Shown here: piece by piece, positions 1 to 8,140 of the stretch
Layout of the letters: each line of letters opens with the position of its first letter
Numbering within the stretch: the stretch's first letter is position 1
Assembly: GCA_012841535.1 (NCBI GenBank)
Contig: DUUN01000417.1
Span: 1 to 35,713 of the forward strand
Length of the DNA: 35,713 nt
Reading direction: 5' to 3'
Source: Gallicola sp.
GTDB taxonomy: Bacteria > Bacillota > Clostridia > Tissierellales > Peptoniphilaceae
Position numbers and translations under genes: made by a program
The notes under the pieces: model-generated
Database searches by the model: none
What the model saw: the letters and a program-made list of their open reading frames with translations, nothing else
Told to the model about the DNA's origin: nothing

Positions 1-918
1 AATAATCTTTCTAATAGCTACTGCACCATAGTCATAGTAAGGTTCTCTAACTGTTGTAAGTCTTGGTCTATATAGGGATGAAATTTTTATATCTCCAAAT
101 CCAGCTACTGAAATGTCCTCTGGAACTTTTTTATTATTATCATAGCAGTAGTTTAAGAAACCAATAGCAAGTCCATCTTCAGAGAAAAATGCAGCAGTTA
201 TACCTTCATGTTCAATTATTTTCCAAATTTCCTCACCGTATTTATAACCCTCTTTATCTGTAACTCCATCTACAGTGATTTCTCTAGAAAAATAATTATG
301 GGCGTCCATAGCTTCCTTATAGCCCTTTAATTTTTCTTGACCAATTATAGCATTTTTATATTCTTTTACAAATAGAATTTTTTCATGGCCTTTACCAATT
401 AAAAATTCCGTCATTTCTTTTGCAGCTTCTTTGTAGTTAATTGTTACAGAATATGTTTCATTAAAATTATAAAATTTATCTAATTGAATATATGGAATTG
501 TTTGGTTTTGAAGCATATATACAACTTCAGGTTTAGCATCTTCTGAAATTAACACAATACCTTCAACTTGTTTTGTAAACATAAAGTTAATAATCTTTTT
601 CTCTAATTCTATATCTCCATAGGAACTTGATAATAGTATATCATAATTATACATTCTTCCTACTTCTTCAATTCCCCTAACCATTTCTGTCATATATGAT
701 ATAGCAATATCTTTTACTATTACACCAATTAAGTTGGATCTTCTCATAACTAAAGATCTGGCTAACTCATTTGGCTTAAAATCTAATTTTTTTATAGCAT
801 CTAAAACCTTTCGCCTCGCTTCAGGACTTACAGGTTTAGAATCGTTCATTACTCTAGATACAGTGGATATAGAAACCCCAGCTAATCTAGCTACGTCTTT
901 TATTGTTGGTGATGACAT
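1..918 (-). CDS. LacI-family transcriptional regulator (3' end cut by window edge)
   Basis: The protein begins MSSPTIKDVARLAGVSIST, the standard LacI-family DNA-binding helix-turn-helix, followed by the hinge-helix region (residues about 45-60) and a periplasmic-binding-protein-like sensor domain that runs off the left edge with about 306 codons visible. I translated this frame directly; it has no stop inside the window. The start at 918 is chosen because AGGAG lies 7 bases upstream at 926-930 and the HTH begins at once. It starts 4 bases after the stop of the lipid kinase gene, so the two are probably co-transcribed. The family represses sugar or nucleoside genes, or acts globally as in CcpA/PurR. 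The effector cannot be read from the sequence and no target operator was identified. Confidence 0.93.
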   Translation of the reverse strand, partial: MSSPTIKDVARLAGVSISTVSRVMNDSKPVSPEARRKVLDAIKKLDFKPNELARSLVMRRSNLIGVIVKDIAISYMTEMVRGIEEVGRMYNYDILLSSSYGDIELEKKIINFMFTKQVEGIVLISEDAKPEVVYMLQNQTIPYIQLDKFYNFNETYSVTINYKEAAKEMTEFLIGKGHEKILFVKEYKNAIIGQEKLKGYKEAMDAHNYFSREITVDGVTDKEGYKYGEEIWKIIEHEGITAAFFSEDGLAIGFLNYCYDNNKKVPEDISVAGFGDIKISSLYRPRLTTVREPYYDYGAVAIRKII

Positions 919-922
919 CTCA

Positions 923-1822
923 TTACTCCTTTATATTAGTGAATACACTCACCTTATAGTCTGATACCTTTATTCTCATAGGTAATTCTCCAGCATATTC
1001 TCCATCTACATCTATTGTAATTGGAGATACTGATTCAAATTCAACTTCTTTTGTTTGAAAATATGTTACATCTTCATTTTTTACATGTTCTCCAGATAGT
1101 ACTTGTATAAATAACTGTGCTAAATCTACAAGTTTATTAGGATTTTTTATTATTAATACATCTAAAAAACCATCGGACACCGATGCATCCGGTGCTATTT
1201 TTTTAAACCCTCCTATAGAAGAAGAATTTGCCACTAAAAACAAATATACATCATCTTCATAGGTTTCACCATCAAATCTATATTTTAACCTAAAATCATT
1301 TGTAATAATATCTGGAATAACTTTTATACCCTCTGCTATATATGCTAATCTACCAAATATAGCCTTTAGGTTCTTATCTGTTTCATGTCCAACATCAGCT
1401 AGTTTTCCACCAGCTGCAACATTAACAAAATACTTTTCACCTGCTAATCCTACATCAATTTTCTTAGTTGTTCCCTGGGAAATTAAGTTAACTAACTCTT
1501 TCGGAGAATCCGTTATGCCTAAATATGACGCGAAATCGTTTACTGTACCAATGGGGAACACGCCTAATTTCATAGTTGATTCAGCTTTTGCTAAAGCATT
1601 TATTACTTCATTTACAGTTCCATCTCCACCACAGGCTATTATTATATCAAATCCTTCTTCTGAAGCTTTTATAGTTTCATTAAAAGCACTATTTTTACCT
1701 GTAGTAGCTGTTCTTTGTAGGATATAGCCTTTACTTAATAAATCATTGCTCATAGTTTCTATGGCTTTTTTATTAGACTGGCTTCCAGATGTTGGATTAT
1801 AAATAATTTTTATTTTTTCCAC
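923..1822 (-). CDS. Diacylglycerol kinase family lipid kinase (DgkB/YegS/BmrU type)
   Basis: A 299-residue protein with an N-terminal IYNPTSGS motif and the ATP/lipid kinase signature GGDGTVNEV at residues 65-73, both typical of the DAGK catalytic domain. The C-terminal half (GEKYFVNVAAGG, later DGFLDVLIIKN and DVDGE) matches the beta-rich second domain of YegS/DgkB proteins. The length is normal for the family. Known members phosphorylate diacylglycerol or related lipids at the inner membrane face, recycling lipid released during lipoteichoic acid synthesis. The start is GTG at 1822 with AGAGGT upstream. A 17-bp-spaced promoter lies immediately before it, and a LacI-type regulator follows with a 4-base gap. 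The substrate (diacylglycerol, sphingoid base or undecaprenol) is not decided by sequence. Confidence 0.9.
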   Translation of the reverse strand: MEKIKIIYNPTSGSQSNKKAIETMSNDLLSKGYILQRTATTGKNSAFNETIKASEEGFDIIIACGGDGTVNEVINALAKAESTMKLGVFPIGTVNDFASYLGITDSPKELVNLISQGTTKKIDVGLAGEKYFVNVAAGGKLADVGHETDKNLKAIFGRLAYIAEGIKVIPDIITNDFRLKYRFDGETYEDDVYLFLVANSSSIGGFKKIAPDASVSDGFLDVLIIKNPNKLVDLAQLFIQVLSGEHVKNEDVTYFQTKEVEFESVSPITIDVDGEYAGELPMRIKVSDYKVSVFTNIKE

Positions 1823-1839
1823 TTCTACCTCTCATAAAA

Positions 1840-1868
1840 ATATTATCAAATTACTAATATTTTATCAA
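1840..1868 (-). promoter_or_regulatory. Predicted sigma-A promoter for the lipid kinase gene
   Basis: On the minus strand a TTGATA -35 box (1868-1863) and a TAATAT -10 box (1845-1840) are separated by exactly 17 bases. The predicted transcript starts near 1833, about 11 bases before the GTG start codon, so the leader is very short. Confidence 0.65.
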
Positions 1869-1885
1869 TACATTTTATTAGCACA

Positions 1886-1916
1886 AAAAATTGGAGAGAT
1901 TATCTCTCCAATTTTT
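1886..1916 (-). terminator. Rho-independent terminator after the DUF948-type gene
   Basis: A perfect 14-bp stem (1886-1899 with 1903-1916, core TTGGAGAGA) closes a 3-base loop, with A/T runs on both outer sides, so it could work in both directions. The stop codon of the minus-strand gene (1915-1917) falls in the stem base. Confidence 0.88.
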
Positions 1917-2355
1917 ACTTTTTAAACAAAGACCTTATATAATTAATTATATCTAAAATATATGTTGCATATCCAGAATAATTAGTAATATTGGTTCTAA
2001 TAGTATCTGTAGTATCTACTACTGATTCTGAAACAAAATCTACTGTATCTGTAACATCTTCTACTAAATTTTCAACATTGCTCATAGTCTTATTAGTTGA
2101 TGTTACAATACTTTTTACTTCAGGGGAAATGTCCCCTATTATCCTATCTGTTTTATCTGTTATTCCTGCAACATTTTCCATCACTTCTTGGGTTTTCCTA
2201 AGTGACATATCAATTTCAGTCCTATTTTTATCAATTATAGAATTAACCTGTTTAATCGTACCCATTAGTTTTATTAAGAAAACAACTAATACTATTAGAA
2301 AGATTGCTAAACAAATAAGTACTATAATTGTAAATACATCTATAATATTTAACAT
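1915..2355 (-). CDS. DUF948 (YtxG-type) membrane-anchored coiled-coil protein
   Basis: A 146-residue protein with one long hydrophobic segment at residues about 8-30, then a polar region rich in I, V, T, N and D in a near-heptad pattern (about 35-115), and a short basic C-terminus ending SLFKK. This is the plan of DUF948/YtxG proteins, which in Bacillus sit beside ytxH. It follows the YtxH-type gene by 9 bases, so both belong to one transcript. The molecular function is unknown; Bacillus relatives are general-stress proteins. It ends at a strong terminator. Confidence 0.82.
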   Translation of the reverse strand: MLNIIDVFTIIVLICLAIFLIVLVVFLIKLMGTIKQVNSIIDKNRTEIDMSLRKTQEVMENVAGITDKTDRIIGDISPEVKSIVTSTNKTMSNVENLVEDVTDTVDFVSESVVDTTDTIRTNITNYSGYATYILDIINYIRSLFKK

Positions 2356-2364
2356 TATAGTCTC

Positions 2365-2868
2365 CTATTTATCTTCTTTTTTCTTGTTTTTTTCAACAGC
2401 ATCTCTTGCTTTTTCTTTAGTGTCTTCTGCTACTTTTTCAGCATCATCTTTTGCTTCTACTATTACTTCTTTTGCTTCATCCTTTGCATCTTTTGCTACT
2501 TCAACTAAATCTTCTGTTAAATCTTGAACTCTTTCAATTTCTGTGTAGCCTCTGTCTTTGAATTCAGCGTACTTATCTTTAATATCCCCAGTTATTTCTT
2601 CGGTTTTTTGTACTATATTATCTTTTGCAACATGAATTCCTTCTTTTACCTGATCAGATGTATCTTTTGCTAAATCTGCTATATCCTGTCTAGTTTCTTC
2701 GCCAGATTTAGGTGCAAAAAGAACTCCTGCTGCTACACCGATTAAAGTACCTGCCACTGTTCCAATAGCAAATCTCTTTGCGTTATCTATTTGTTTTACT
2801 CTTAGTTCATTTTTTATTCGTCTTTCTCGTTCTCTTCTTTTTGCTTCTAAGTAATCTGATAAACTCAT
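2365..2868 (-). CDS. YtxH-domain protein
   Basis: A 167-residue protein. After a basic N-terminus (EAKRRERERRIKNE) there is a glycine-rich hydrophobic segment with the YtxH signature GTLIGVAAGVLFAPKSGEET at about residues 38-57, then a highly charged K/E/D/A-rich helix with repeats of the type VVEVAKDAKDEAKE to the C-terminus. The composition suggests a long amphipathic or coiled-coil helix, as in gas-vesicle or LEA-like YtxH proteins. GGAGG precedes the ATG at good spacing. It lies directly downstream of the 6S RNA gene and upstream of the DUF948 gene. The biochemical role of the family is not known. Confidence 0.85.
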   Translation of the reverse strand: MSLSDYLEAKRRERERRIKNELRVKQIDNAKRFAIGTVAGTLIGVAAGVLFAPKSGEETRQDIADLAKDTSDQVKEGIHVAKDNIVQKTEEITGDIKDKYAEFKDRGYTEIERVQDLTEDLVEVAKDAKDEAKEVIVEAKDDAEKVAEDTKEKARDAVEKNKKKEDK

Positions 2869-2929
2869 TCGTATCCTCCGTAATATTATTTATATAAATG
2901 TATTTTAACCAATTAGAACAAATTATATG

Positions 2930-3098
2930 TTTACCCTTAGTGTAAACCTGCAGATTAGTAACCTTCAGTATATGAAGGTGGGTTGACTGTCTTAAATCTC
3001 AAAAGTCCACGTTAAAGAGGCATTTTATCAAAGTAAGAACTTCCATCATCCCTTATTATAAGTGTAGGTATAATATAACAGGCTCTTACACTAAGGAT
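2930..3098 (-). ncRNA. ssrS: 6S RNA (SsrS), regulator of RNA polymerase
   Basis: The transcript read on the minus strand starts near 3098 and is about 170 nt. Its two ends pair: CCTTAGTGTAA (3096-3086) with TTACACTAAGG (2945-2935), giving the long closing stem of a 6S hairpin. The 3' side carries CCACCTTCATATACTGAAGG, then TTACTAATCTGCAGG (2983-2948), matching the conserved 6S pattern of a small ACCUU...AAGGGUUAC hairpin followed by CCUGC before the closing stem. The 5' side has the facing AGAGCCTGT. A consensus promoter lies at the right distance. 6S RNA mimics an open promoter and binds housekeeping RNA polymerase holoenzyme, adjusting transcription in slow growth. I rely on structure and remembered consensus; a covariance-model search would settle it. 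Confidence 0.83.
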
Positions 3099-3104
3099 AC
3101 TATA

Positions 3105-3133
3105 ATTATACCTAACTGTAGGCTATTTTTCAA
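3105..3133 (-). promoter_or_regulatory. Sigma-A promoter of the 6S RNA
   Basis: A minus-strand TTGAAA -35 box (3133-3128) and a perfect TATAAT -10 box (3110-3105) are separated by 17 bases. The predicted start is an A at 3098, just before the closing stem of the 6S RNA. Confidence 0.85.
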
Positions 3134-3205
3134 CAAAGATTTAATATTTATTATTTATATACTTTAAATCTTGATAAAAATTTAATTTTACTATTCCCCT
3201 TTCTG

Positions 3206-3233
3206 TTGTTATGATATATTTAACAAGTATGAT
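3206..3233 (+). promoter_or_regulatory. Possible promoter of the NAD kinase gene
   Basis: A TTGTTA -35-like box (3206-3211), a 16-base spacer and a TATGAT -10 box (3228-3233). It gives a leader of about 32 bases to the TTG start at 3272. Spacing is slightly short and the -35 box weak. Confidence 0.45.
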
Positions 3234-3271
3234 ATTTTATATATTTCGTGTTTAAGAATGGAGTGAGATTC

Positions 3272-4087
3272 TTGCCTTTTAAAAAAATAGTAAACCTTTT
3301 TCCCAATAATAACCATAAATCTTTAACTATAAGTATGGAAGTCCAAGATAAATTTGAGCAACGAGGATTTAAGGTCTTTTATGAATATAATGAAAATGCA
3401 GACTTAAATATATGTATCGGTGGCGATGGAGCTTTTTTAAGAGCAGTTCACAAATCCAATTTTTCAAATATACCCTTTGTCGGTATAAATACCGGACATT
3501 TAGGATTTTATCAAGAAATATTAGTTCCTAATATAAATAAATTCATTGATGACTATTTAAATAATAATTATGAAATAGAAACCTTAGATTTATTAGAAGC
3601 TAAAATTTCAACTAAAAACAGTGATAGGGTCTATACCTATACAGCTTTAAATGAATTTGTAATTCGTTCTAGCGATAATTCAATAATACATCTCGATGTT
3701 TATATTGATGATAATCACCTAGAATCCTTTGCAGGAGACGCCTTACTCGTTTCAACACCTTCTGGGTCGACAGCTTACAATTTTTCAGCAGGAGGAGCTA
3801 TTTTGTATCGTTCTTTAGAAGGTTATCAGTTAACTCCCCTAGCACCAATTAATTCCAAAGCCTATAGGTCACTTTTAAATTCTATAGTAATACCTAGTAA
3901 ATCGGTTTTGAAAATCAAGACTCGAAGTGAAGATATTAATAGCAACTCCTTATTTATTGCAGATGGAATGAGTTTGAATTACGACGATCTAGATTATGTC
4001 TTATTTAAGACTTCTGAAAGAAATATTAAGAAAATAAGTTTTTACAAAGACTGGTACTGGTTAAATGTTAAAGATAAATTCCTATAA
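3272..4087 (+). CDS. nadK: NAD kinase (ATP-dependent NAD+ to NADP+)
   Basis: The protein has the NAD kinase signature GGDG (about residues 50-53), followed by NTGHLGF (73-79), the ALNE motif and the DALLVSTPSGSTAYNFSAGG stretch that forms the nucleotide-binding core. The length of about 271 residues is typical. It makes NADP+, needed for biosynthetic reduction. I choose the TTG at 3272 because GGAGTGAG (3260-3267) is well placed in front of it, while the in-frame GTG at 3248 has no ribosome binding site; with the TTG the protein begins MPFKKIVNLF, as usual for the family. It is a single-gene unit, divergent from the 6S RNA, and ends at a hairpin shared with the convergent penicillin-binding protein gene. 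Confidence 0.93.
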   Translation: MPFKKIVNLFPNNNHKSLTISMEVQDKFEQRGFKVFYEYNENADLNICIGGDGAFLRAVHKSNFSNIPFVGINTGHLGFYQEILVPNINKFIDDYLNNNYEIETLDLLEAKISTKNSDRVYTYTALNEFVIRSSDNSIIHLDVYIDDNHLESFAGDALLVSTPSGSTAYNFSAGGAILYRSLEGYQLTPLAPINSKAYRSLLNSIVIPSKSVLKIKTRSEDINSNSLFIADGMSLNYDDLDYVLFKTSERNIKKISFYKDWYWLNVKDKFL

Positions 4088-4095
4088 TAATACAG

Positions 4096-4130
4096 AAAAG
4101 ACATCCTGAAATTTTCAAGATGTCTTTTTT
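4096..4130. terminator. Bidirectional terminator between nadK and the PBP gene
   Basis: AAAAGACATC at 4096-4105 pairs with GATGTCTTTT at 4119-4128. The stem extends inward with one mismatch, and T runs follow in both directions, so it serves both convergent genes. Confidence 0.85.
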
Positions 4131-4133
4131 ATA

Positions 4134-5567
4134 TTATCGTCCTAATCCATTATTTATTGCATTTTGAATTATAACTTTTGCCAATGGCCCTGCTGATGCG
4201 TCACCACCAGTACCGCTATCTTCCAATACTACAGCAACAGCTACTGTAGGATCATCAGCTGGTGCAGCTGCAATAAACCAAGCATTTGTTGAATCCTTGT
4301 TTTTTATTTCTGCTGTACCTGATTTTCCCGCTACTTTTATTCCTCGTATATAGGCTTTTGAGCCATCTCTAACTACAGAAACCATATCTGATAAAATCTC
4401 ATTTGCTATTTCTGGACTAGTAACTTCTGATAGTACCTTTGGTTCCGTTTTTGTTACATCTCCATCTGGAGATATAATTTGGTCCACTATATAGGGTTGC
4501 ATCATCTTACCTTCATTTGCTATAGTCGACATAACCATAGCCATATTTAGCGGCGTTACTAAGGTATCCCCTTGACCAAAGGCCGTTGTTGCTATGTTAG
4601 CATCATCTATTCCATCATAATATCCGTTTTTAGAACTATACATAGGTAAATCGAATTCAAAGTTTTTTCCAATATAGTATTTATCTACAGTTTCCCGTAA
4701 AATATCAGCTCCTAATTCTGCTCCTAATTTTGAAAAATAAACATTTGAAGACTTTACTAATGCTTTTTCTAAATCCGTTCTATTATTTACCATATTTTCT
4801 ACATTACTTACTTCATAACCACCAATTGTAATTTTTCCCTTATCCTGTATAACTAGACTTTCAACTTTGTCGGTGTTTTCTAAGATACTAGTTGCTGTTA
4901 TAACCTTAAATACCGAGCCTGGTACATAAAGCCCTTGTGTCGCCCTATTTAATAAAACAGCACTTTCGTTATCTGCAATAATCTTATCCCAGTTTTCTGC
5001 AACTTTATTAGGATTAAAAGAAGGATAGGATGCCATTGCATAGATTTCCCCTGTTTTTGGATTCATTGCAACTATTGAACCTTTTTTTGTTTCTGTATTT
5101 TCCAATAAATCCATTGCCACTTTTTGCAATTTATAGTTAGTTGTAAGTACTAAGTCGTTTCCTTCATCTTGTTTTTCTACTAATTTCTTTAAATCAGATA
5201 GGGGTGTATCTTCTTTAATATTTAAAAGCTGCTTACCATAGGATTTTTCTAAACCACTACCTCCATTAATAGAATATCCTGTAATAGGAGCATAGATTTC
5301 ATCAAAAGGAAAGTTCCTATAGTTGTTTCCGTTACTATCTTTAAGTGTTTCTACTACAATATTATTTCCACTATCATAAACAGTCCCACGTTTTACCTTG
5401 TTTTCATCAACCCAATATCTCTTATTATATTGCCCATATTTTCCATAACCTATTGAAACATCTTTAGCCTTTGCTATTTGAAAATATGTCATGTATAAAA
5501 CTAAACCTAAAAATAGAAAAACTAAAAAAGAAAAGACTATTAATATTTTTTTATTAAATTTTTCCAT
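4134..5567 (-). CDS. Class B penicillin-binding protein (PbpA/FtsI-like transpeptidase)
   Basis: A 477-residue peptidoglycan transpeptidase. One transmembrane anchor at about residues 8-29 is followed by a short dimerisation-type region and a transpeptidase domain with all three active-site motifs: SVFK (S218 nucleophile, K221), SSN (273-275) and KSGT (415-418). It cross-links peptidoglycan outside the membrane and is the target of beta-lactams. It is short for a class B PBP (no PASTA repeats and a small N-terminal module), like the PbpA proteins encoded beside rodA and FHA genes in Actinobacteria and Clostridia. The start overlaps the SEDS gene stop by one base, implying translational coupling and a SEDS-PBP pair. 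Whether the pair works in elongation, division or sporulation cannot be told here. Confidence 0.92.
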   Translation of the reverse strand: MEKFNKKILIVFSFLVFLFLGLVLYMTYFQIAKAKDVSIGYGKYGQYNKRYWVDENKVKRGTVYDSGNNIVVETLKDSNGNNYRNFPFDEIYAPITGYSINGGSGLEKSYGKQLLNIKEDTPLSDLKKLVEKQDEGNDLVLTTNYKLQKVAMDLLENTETKKGSIVAMNPKTGEIYAMASYPSFNPNKVAENWDKIIADNESAVLLNRATQGLYVPGSVFKVITATSILENTDKVESLVIQDKGKITIGGYEVSNVENMVNNRTDLEKALVKSSNVYFSKLGAELGADILRETVDKYYIGKNFEFDLPMYSSKNGYYDGIDDANIATTAFGQGDTLVTPLNMAMVMSTIANEGKMMQPYIVDQIISPDGDVTKTEPKVLSEVTSPEIANEILSDMVSVVRDGSKAYIRGIKVAGKSGTAEIKNKDSTNAWFIAAAPADDPTVAVAVVLEDSGTGGDASAGPLAKVIIQNAINNGLGR

Positions 5568-6901
5568 TAATCCACCATTCTTCCCTTAATATCTGAAGAG
5601 CAATATTGTAAAATCCCTAAGGACATAAAACTAGACACCATAGAGCTTCCTCCATAACTTACAAAAGGAATAGTAATACCTGTCATAGGGATAACTTTTA
5701 AAACCCCTCCTATCATTAAAATAGCCTGAACAGCAAATAAAACAGAAATTCCTAAAGCAACAAATTTAAAGAAAGAACTTTGTTGTTCCATAGAAATTTT
5801 AAATCCTCTATATACGAGAATCATAAATAACATAATAACTCCCATACCTGTAAATATTCCCATTTCTTCAACTATTGCTGGGAATATAAAGTCAGATGTT
5901 GCTATGGGGATTAAGTTCGGTTGACCTAAACCTAAACCTGTTCCAAAAAATCCTCCTGCTGCTATTGCAAATAATGACTGGATTATTTGATATCCTTTAT
6001 AGCCTGGATCTGCCCAAGGGTCTATCCAAATTTCAAATCTTGTTTGAATATGTGGAAAAATAAAATATGCTGCTACAGCTCCAAATAATGCTAAAATAAT
6101 ATTTCCTACTATTATTTTTATATCATAATCAAATACAAATAGGGACACAATATATACAGCAAAAAATATAACTGCTGAACCTAAATCCCTTTGTAAGAAA
6201 AACATCCCAATAAAAACATAGGATATTATCATAAATAAATAATCCTTATATTTTAAATATTTTTCAAATTTTGTTCCCTTTAAAAACTTATCATTAACCT
6301 GATATGATGCAATAAAGAATACATATAGTATTTTTGTTATTTCAGATAATTGAAAACTAAATCCAAATATTTGAACCCAGTTGTAGGCCCCCTTATTATA
6401 ACCTGCAAATAATAAGGTAATAATAAACATGGCAAAACAACCAATTAAATATAGTATTGTTAAATTTTCCCATCCCCTAAAGGACTTTAAAATAAAATAC
6501 ACTATAAAAAATAAGACTAGCCCACCTATAAACCAAATTGTCTGCTTTATTCCTTCAGTTGGACTAATTCTATATATCATCGTTACTCCTATACTAAATA
6601 GCATTGACGCTATAAGGAGTAAGTAGTTGTCTCCATCAGTAATTTTTGTAACAGCTTTATTTGCCATATAGACAACTACAATAACCGTTACAAATACAAA
6701 CAGTTTTTTTATAGTAAAATTTTCCCTATCATTTGCTAAGACTAAACTAAATGCAAGTATTTGAAACCAAAGTAATAGAGTTGCAGGATTTCTTAATTTC
6801 CCATTGGTTAAATTAGTACCTATACTTAAAAATCTTTCTTTTAATGATAGTTTTTGTTTCTTTCTTGTTTTACTTTTAATTCTCATCTTCATCTTCACCA
6901 T
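5567..6901 (-). CDS. SEDS-family peptidoglycan glycosyltransferase (RodA/FtsW/SpoVE)
   Basis: A polytopic membrane protein (444 residues, about ten membrane segments) with a basic cytoplasmic N-terminus of about 40 residues. SEDS hallmarks are QRDLGSA (about 237-243, containing the Asp considered catalytic in RodA), the extracellular stretch GYKGYQIIQSLFAIAAGGFFGTGLG, and the C-terminal PFVSYGGSSMV. SEDS proteins polymerise lipid II together with a class B PBP, and that partner is encoded next. The start may be at 6901, 6892 or 6886 (three in-frame ATG codons); all overlap the end of the FHA gene by 11-26 bases, and GGTG in front of 6892 is the only weak ribosome binding site. RodA versus FtsW identity is not certain. 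Confidence 0.92.
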   Translation of the reverse strand: MVKMKMRIKSKTRKKQKLSLKERFLSIGTNLTNGKLRNPATLLLWFQILAFSLVLANDRENFTIKKLFVFVTVIVVVYMANKAVTKITDGDNYLLLIASMLFSIGVTMIYRISPTEGIKQTIWFIGGLVLFFIVYFILKSFRGWENLTILYLIGCFAMFIITLLFAGYNKGAYNWVQIFGFSFQLSEITKILYVFFIASYQVNDKFLKGTKFEKYLKYKDYLFMIISYVFIGMFFLQRDLGSAVIFFAVYIVSLFVFDYDIKIIVGNIILALFGAVAAYFIFPHIQTRFEIWIDPWADPGYKGYQIIQSLFAIAAGGFFGTGLGLGQPNLIPIATSDFIFPAIVEEMGIFTGMGVIMLFMILVYRGFKISMEQQSSFFKFVALGISVLFAVQAILMIGGVLKVIPMTGITIPFVSYGGSSMVSSFMSLGILQYCSSDIKGRMVD

Positions 6902-7385
6902 TTACAAATAAAAATTCCACTTGTCCAATATCTATTAAGTCCTTGTCCTTTAATTCTATGATATTTTCAACTTTTTGGCCGTTAATAAATACTCCATTGG
7001 CAGAATTTAAATCCTCTATAAAATAAACACCATTTCTTTTTGTAATTCTGGCATGTTTTTTTGAAATGAACCTATCCTTTAAAACAATATCATTTTGATC
7101 TGACCTACCTATTACTGTATTATCACCTATAAAGTAATGTTCTTGAATCTTAAAAGGAAGTTTTTCCTTTCTATTTATTAGTTTTAAATAGGTATTTGCA
7201 ACAGCATTCATATTGCTAATTCCCTTTATATCCAAGTAAATCATCTTAATAATATTCAATATAAAATAATAAATTATAATTACAAAAACATATTTAAATA
7301 GCATTGATAATAATTCATACAGCGTTAAATTAGCTGTTAATTTTACAGATAAAAACTTATCTAATAAATCTATAATAAATTTCAT
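6876..7385 (-). CDS. Membrane-anchored FHA-domain protein
   Basis: A 169-residue protein. The hydrophobic segment at residues 30-50 is a membrane anchor and the C-terminal half is a forkhead-associated domain: IGRSDQNDI (92-100), SKKHARI (108-114) and NSANGVFING (127-136), which carry the conserved phosphothreonine-binding Gly-Arg, Ser, His and Asn-Gly residues. FHA domains bind phosphothreonine peptides. In the mycobacterial pknB-pbpA-rodA cluster an FHA protein links Ser/Thr kinase signalling to wall synthesis. The same rodA-pbpA neighbours follow here, but no kinase or phosphatase gene is in the window. AGGAG precedes the ATG. Confidence 0.9.
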   Translation of the reverse strand: MKFIIDLLDKFLSVKLTANLTLYELLSMLFKYVFVIIIYYFILNIIKMIYLDIKGISNMNAVANTYLKLINRKEKLPFKIQEHYFIGDNTVIGRSDQNDIVLKDRFISKKHARITKRNGVYFIEDLNSANGVFINGQKVENIIELKDKDLIDIGQVEFLFVNGEDEDEN

Positions 7386-7477
7386 ACAATCTCCTAATAA
7401 TAATTTGATATTACTATTTTACATTAAAAATAGTTTTTTTCCTATATTTTAACCAAATTGTAACAATTTTGAAAGCT

Positions 7478-7511
7478 AAAAGAGAGCATATCCTAAGACA
7501 TACTCTCTTTT
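7478..7511 (-). terminator. Terminator overlapping the 3' end of xpt
   Basis: A 15-bp stem with two G-U pairs and a 3-4 base loop (arms AAAAGAGAG and CTCTCTTTT). The last codons of xpt form one arm and its TAG stop lies in the loop. Confidence 0.85.
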
Positions 7512-8074
7512 AAAACTACCTTACCATTTTCAAATTTTTCAATAATAGCTAAAGATTCTAGCTGGTAGCCATCTTCTCTGATTTTCTTTCCACCTGGTTG
7601 AAAGTCTTTTTCAATTAAAATACCTATTCCTTGTACCTTAGCTCCAGCTTGATTACATAAATCTATAAGGCCTTCTATTGCCTTACCATTTGCTAGGAAA
7701 TCATCTATAATTAAGACTTTTTCCCCTTCATTTAAAAATTCTTTAGCCACCATTATGTCGTAATTAATTTTCTTTGTAAAACTATAAACTTGTGATGTAT
7801 AAACATCGCTACCTAGGGTTTTAGAAACTGTTTTTTTAGCAAATAAAACAGGTTTTTTAAATTTTAAACCACAAGCAAAAGCAATTCCTATACCTGAAAC
7901 TTCTAAAGTAAGAATTTTATCTACTTCCTTGTTTTTAAACCTTTCATAAAATTCATCAGCTAGTTTTTCAAAAAGTTCAGGATCGATCATATGATTAATA
8001 AATTTATCTACTTTTAAAATATCTCCCGGAAGAACAATTCCTTCTTCTAAGATTCTCTCCTCTAACGGATTCAA
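7493..8074 (-). CDS. xpt: Xanthine phosphoribosyltransferase
   Basis: A 193-residue type I phosphoribosyltransferase. The PRPP-binding motif VLIIDDFLANG is at residues 120-130 and the N-terminus EERILEEGIVLPGDILKVD is characteristic of Xpt, as are EVSGIGIAFA (58-66) and the paired lysines KKTVSKTL. The enzyme converts xanthine and PRPP to XMP in purine salvage. It starts with TTG at 8074, supported by GAGGTG just upstream. A clear promoter precedes it. I looked for the purine riboswitch that often controls xpt in Firmicutes and did not see its conserved loops in the leader. There is no pbuX-type permease beside it. Confidence 0.95.
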   Translation of the reverse strand: MNPLEERILEEGIVLPGDILKVDKFINHMIDPELFEKLADEFYERFKNKEVDKILTLEVSGIGIAFACGLKFKKPVLFAKKTVSKTLGSDVYTSQVYSFTKKINYDIMVAKEFLNEGEKVLIIDDFLANGKAIEGLIDLCNQAGAKVQGIGILIEKDFQPGGKKIREDGYQLESLAIIEKFENGKVVLKESMS

Positions 8075-8111
8075 ATTAGCACCTCACTATAGTATAAAAT
8101 ATTATATTATA

Positions 8112-8140
8112 ACTATAGCTTGAAAATAAGACTAAATCAA
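8112..8140 (-). promoter_or_regulatory. Predicted sigma-A promoter of xpt
   Basis: A minus-strand TTGATT -35 box (8140-8135), a 17-base spacer and a TATAGT -10 box (8117-8112). The start is near 8105, leaving about 30 bases of leader, too short for a riboswitch. The rest of the 222-base gap up to 8296 is AT-rich and holds nothing else I can name. Confidence 0.7.

Noticed and set aside
1991-2527. 178-codon plus-strand open frame opposite the DUF948 and YtxH genes
   Set aside because: It is antisense to two genes with recognisable families and good ribosome binding sites, has low-complexity Ser/Thr-rich translation, and has no ribosome binding site of its own.
3248-3271. Upstream GTG start for NAD kinase
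   Set aside because: No Shine-Dalgarno sequence precedes it, while GGAGTGAG is well placed for the TTG at 3272.
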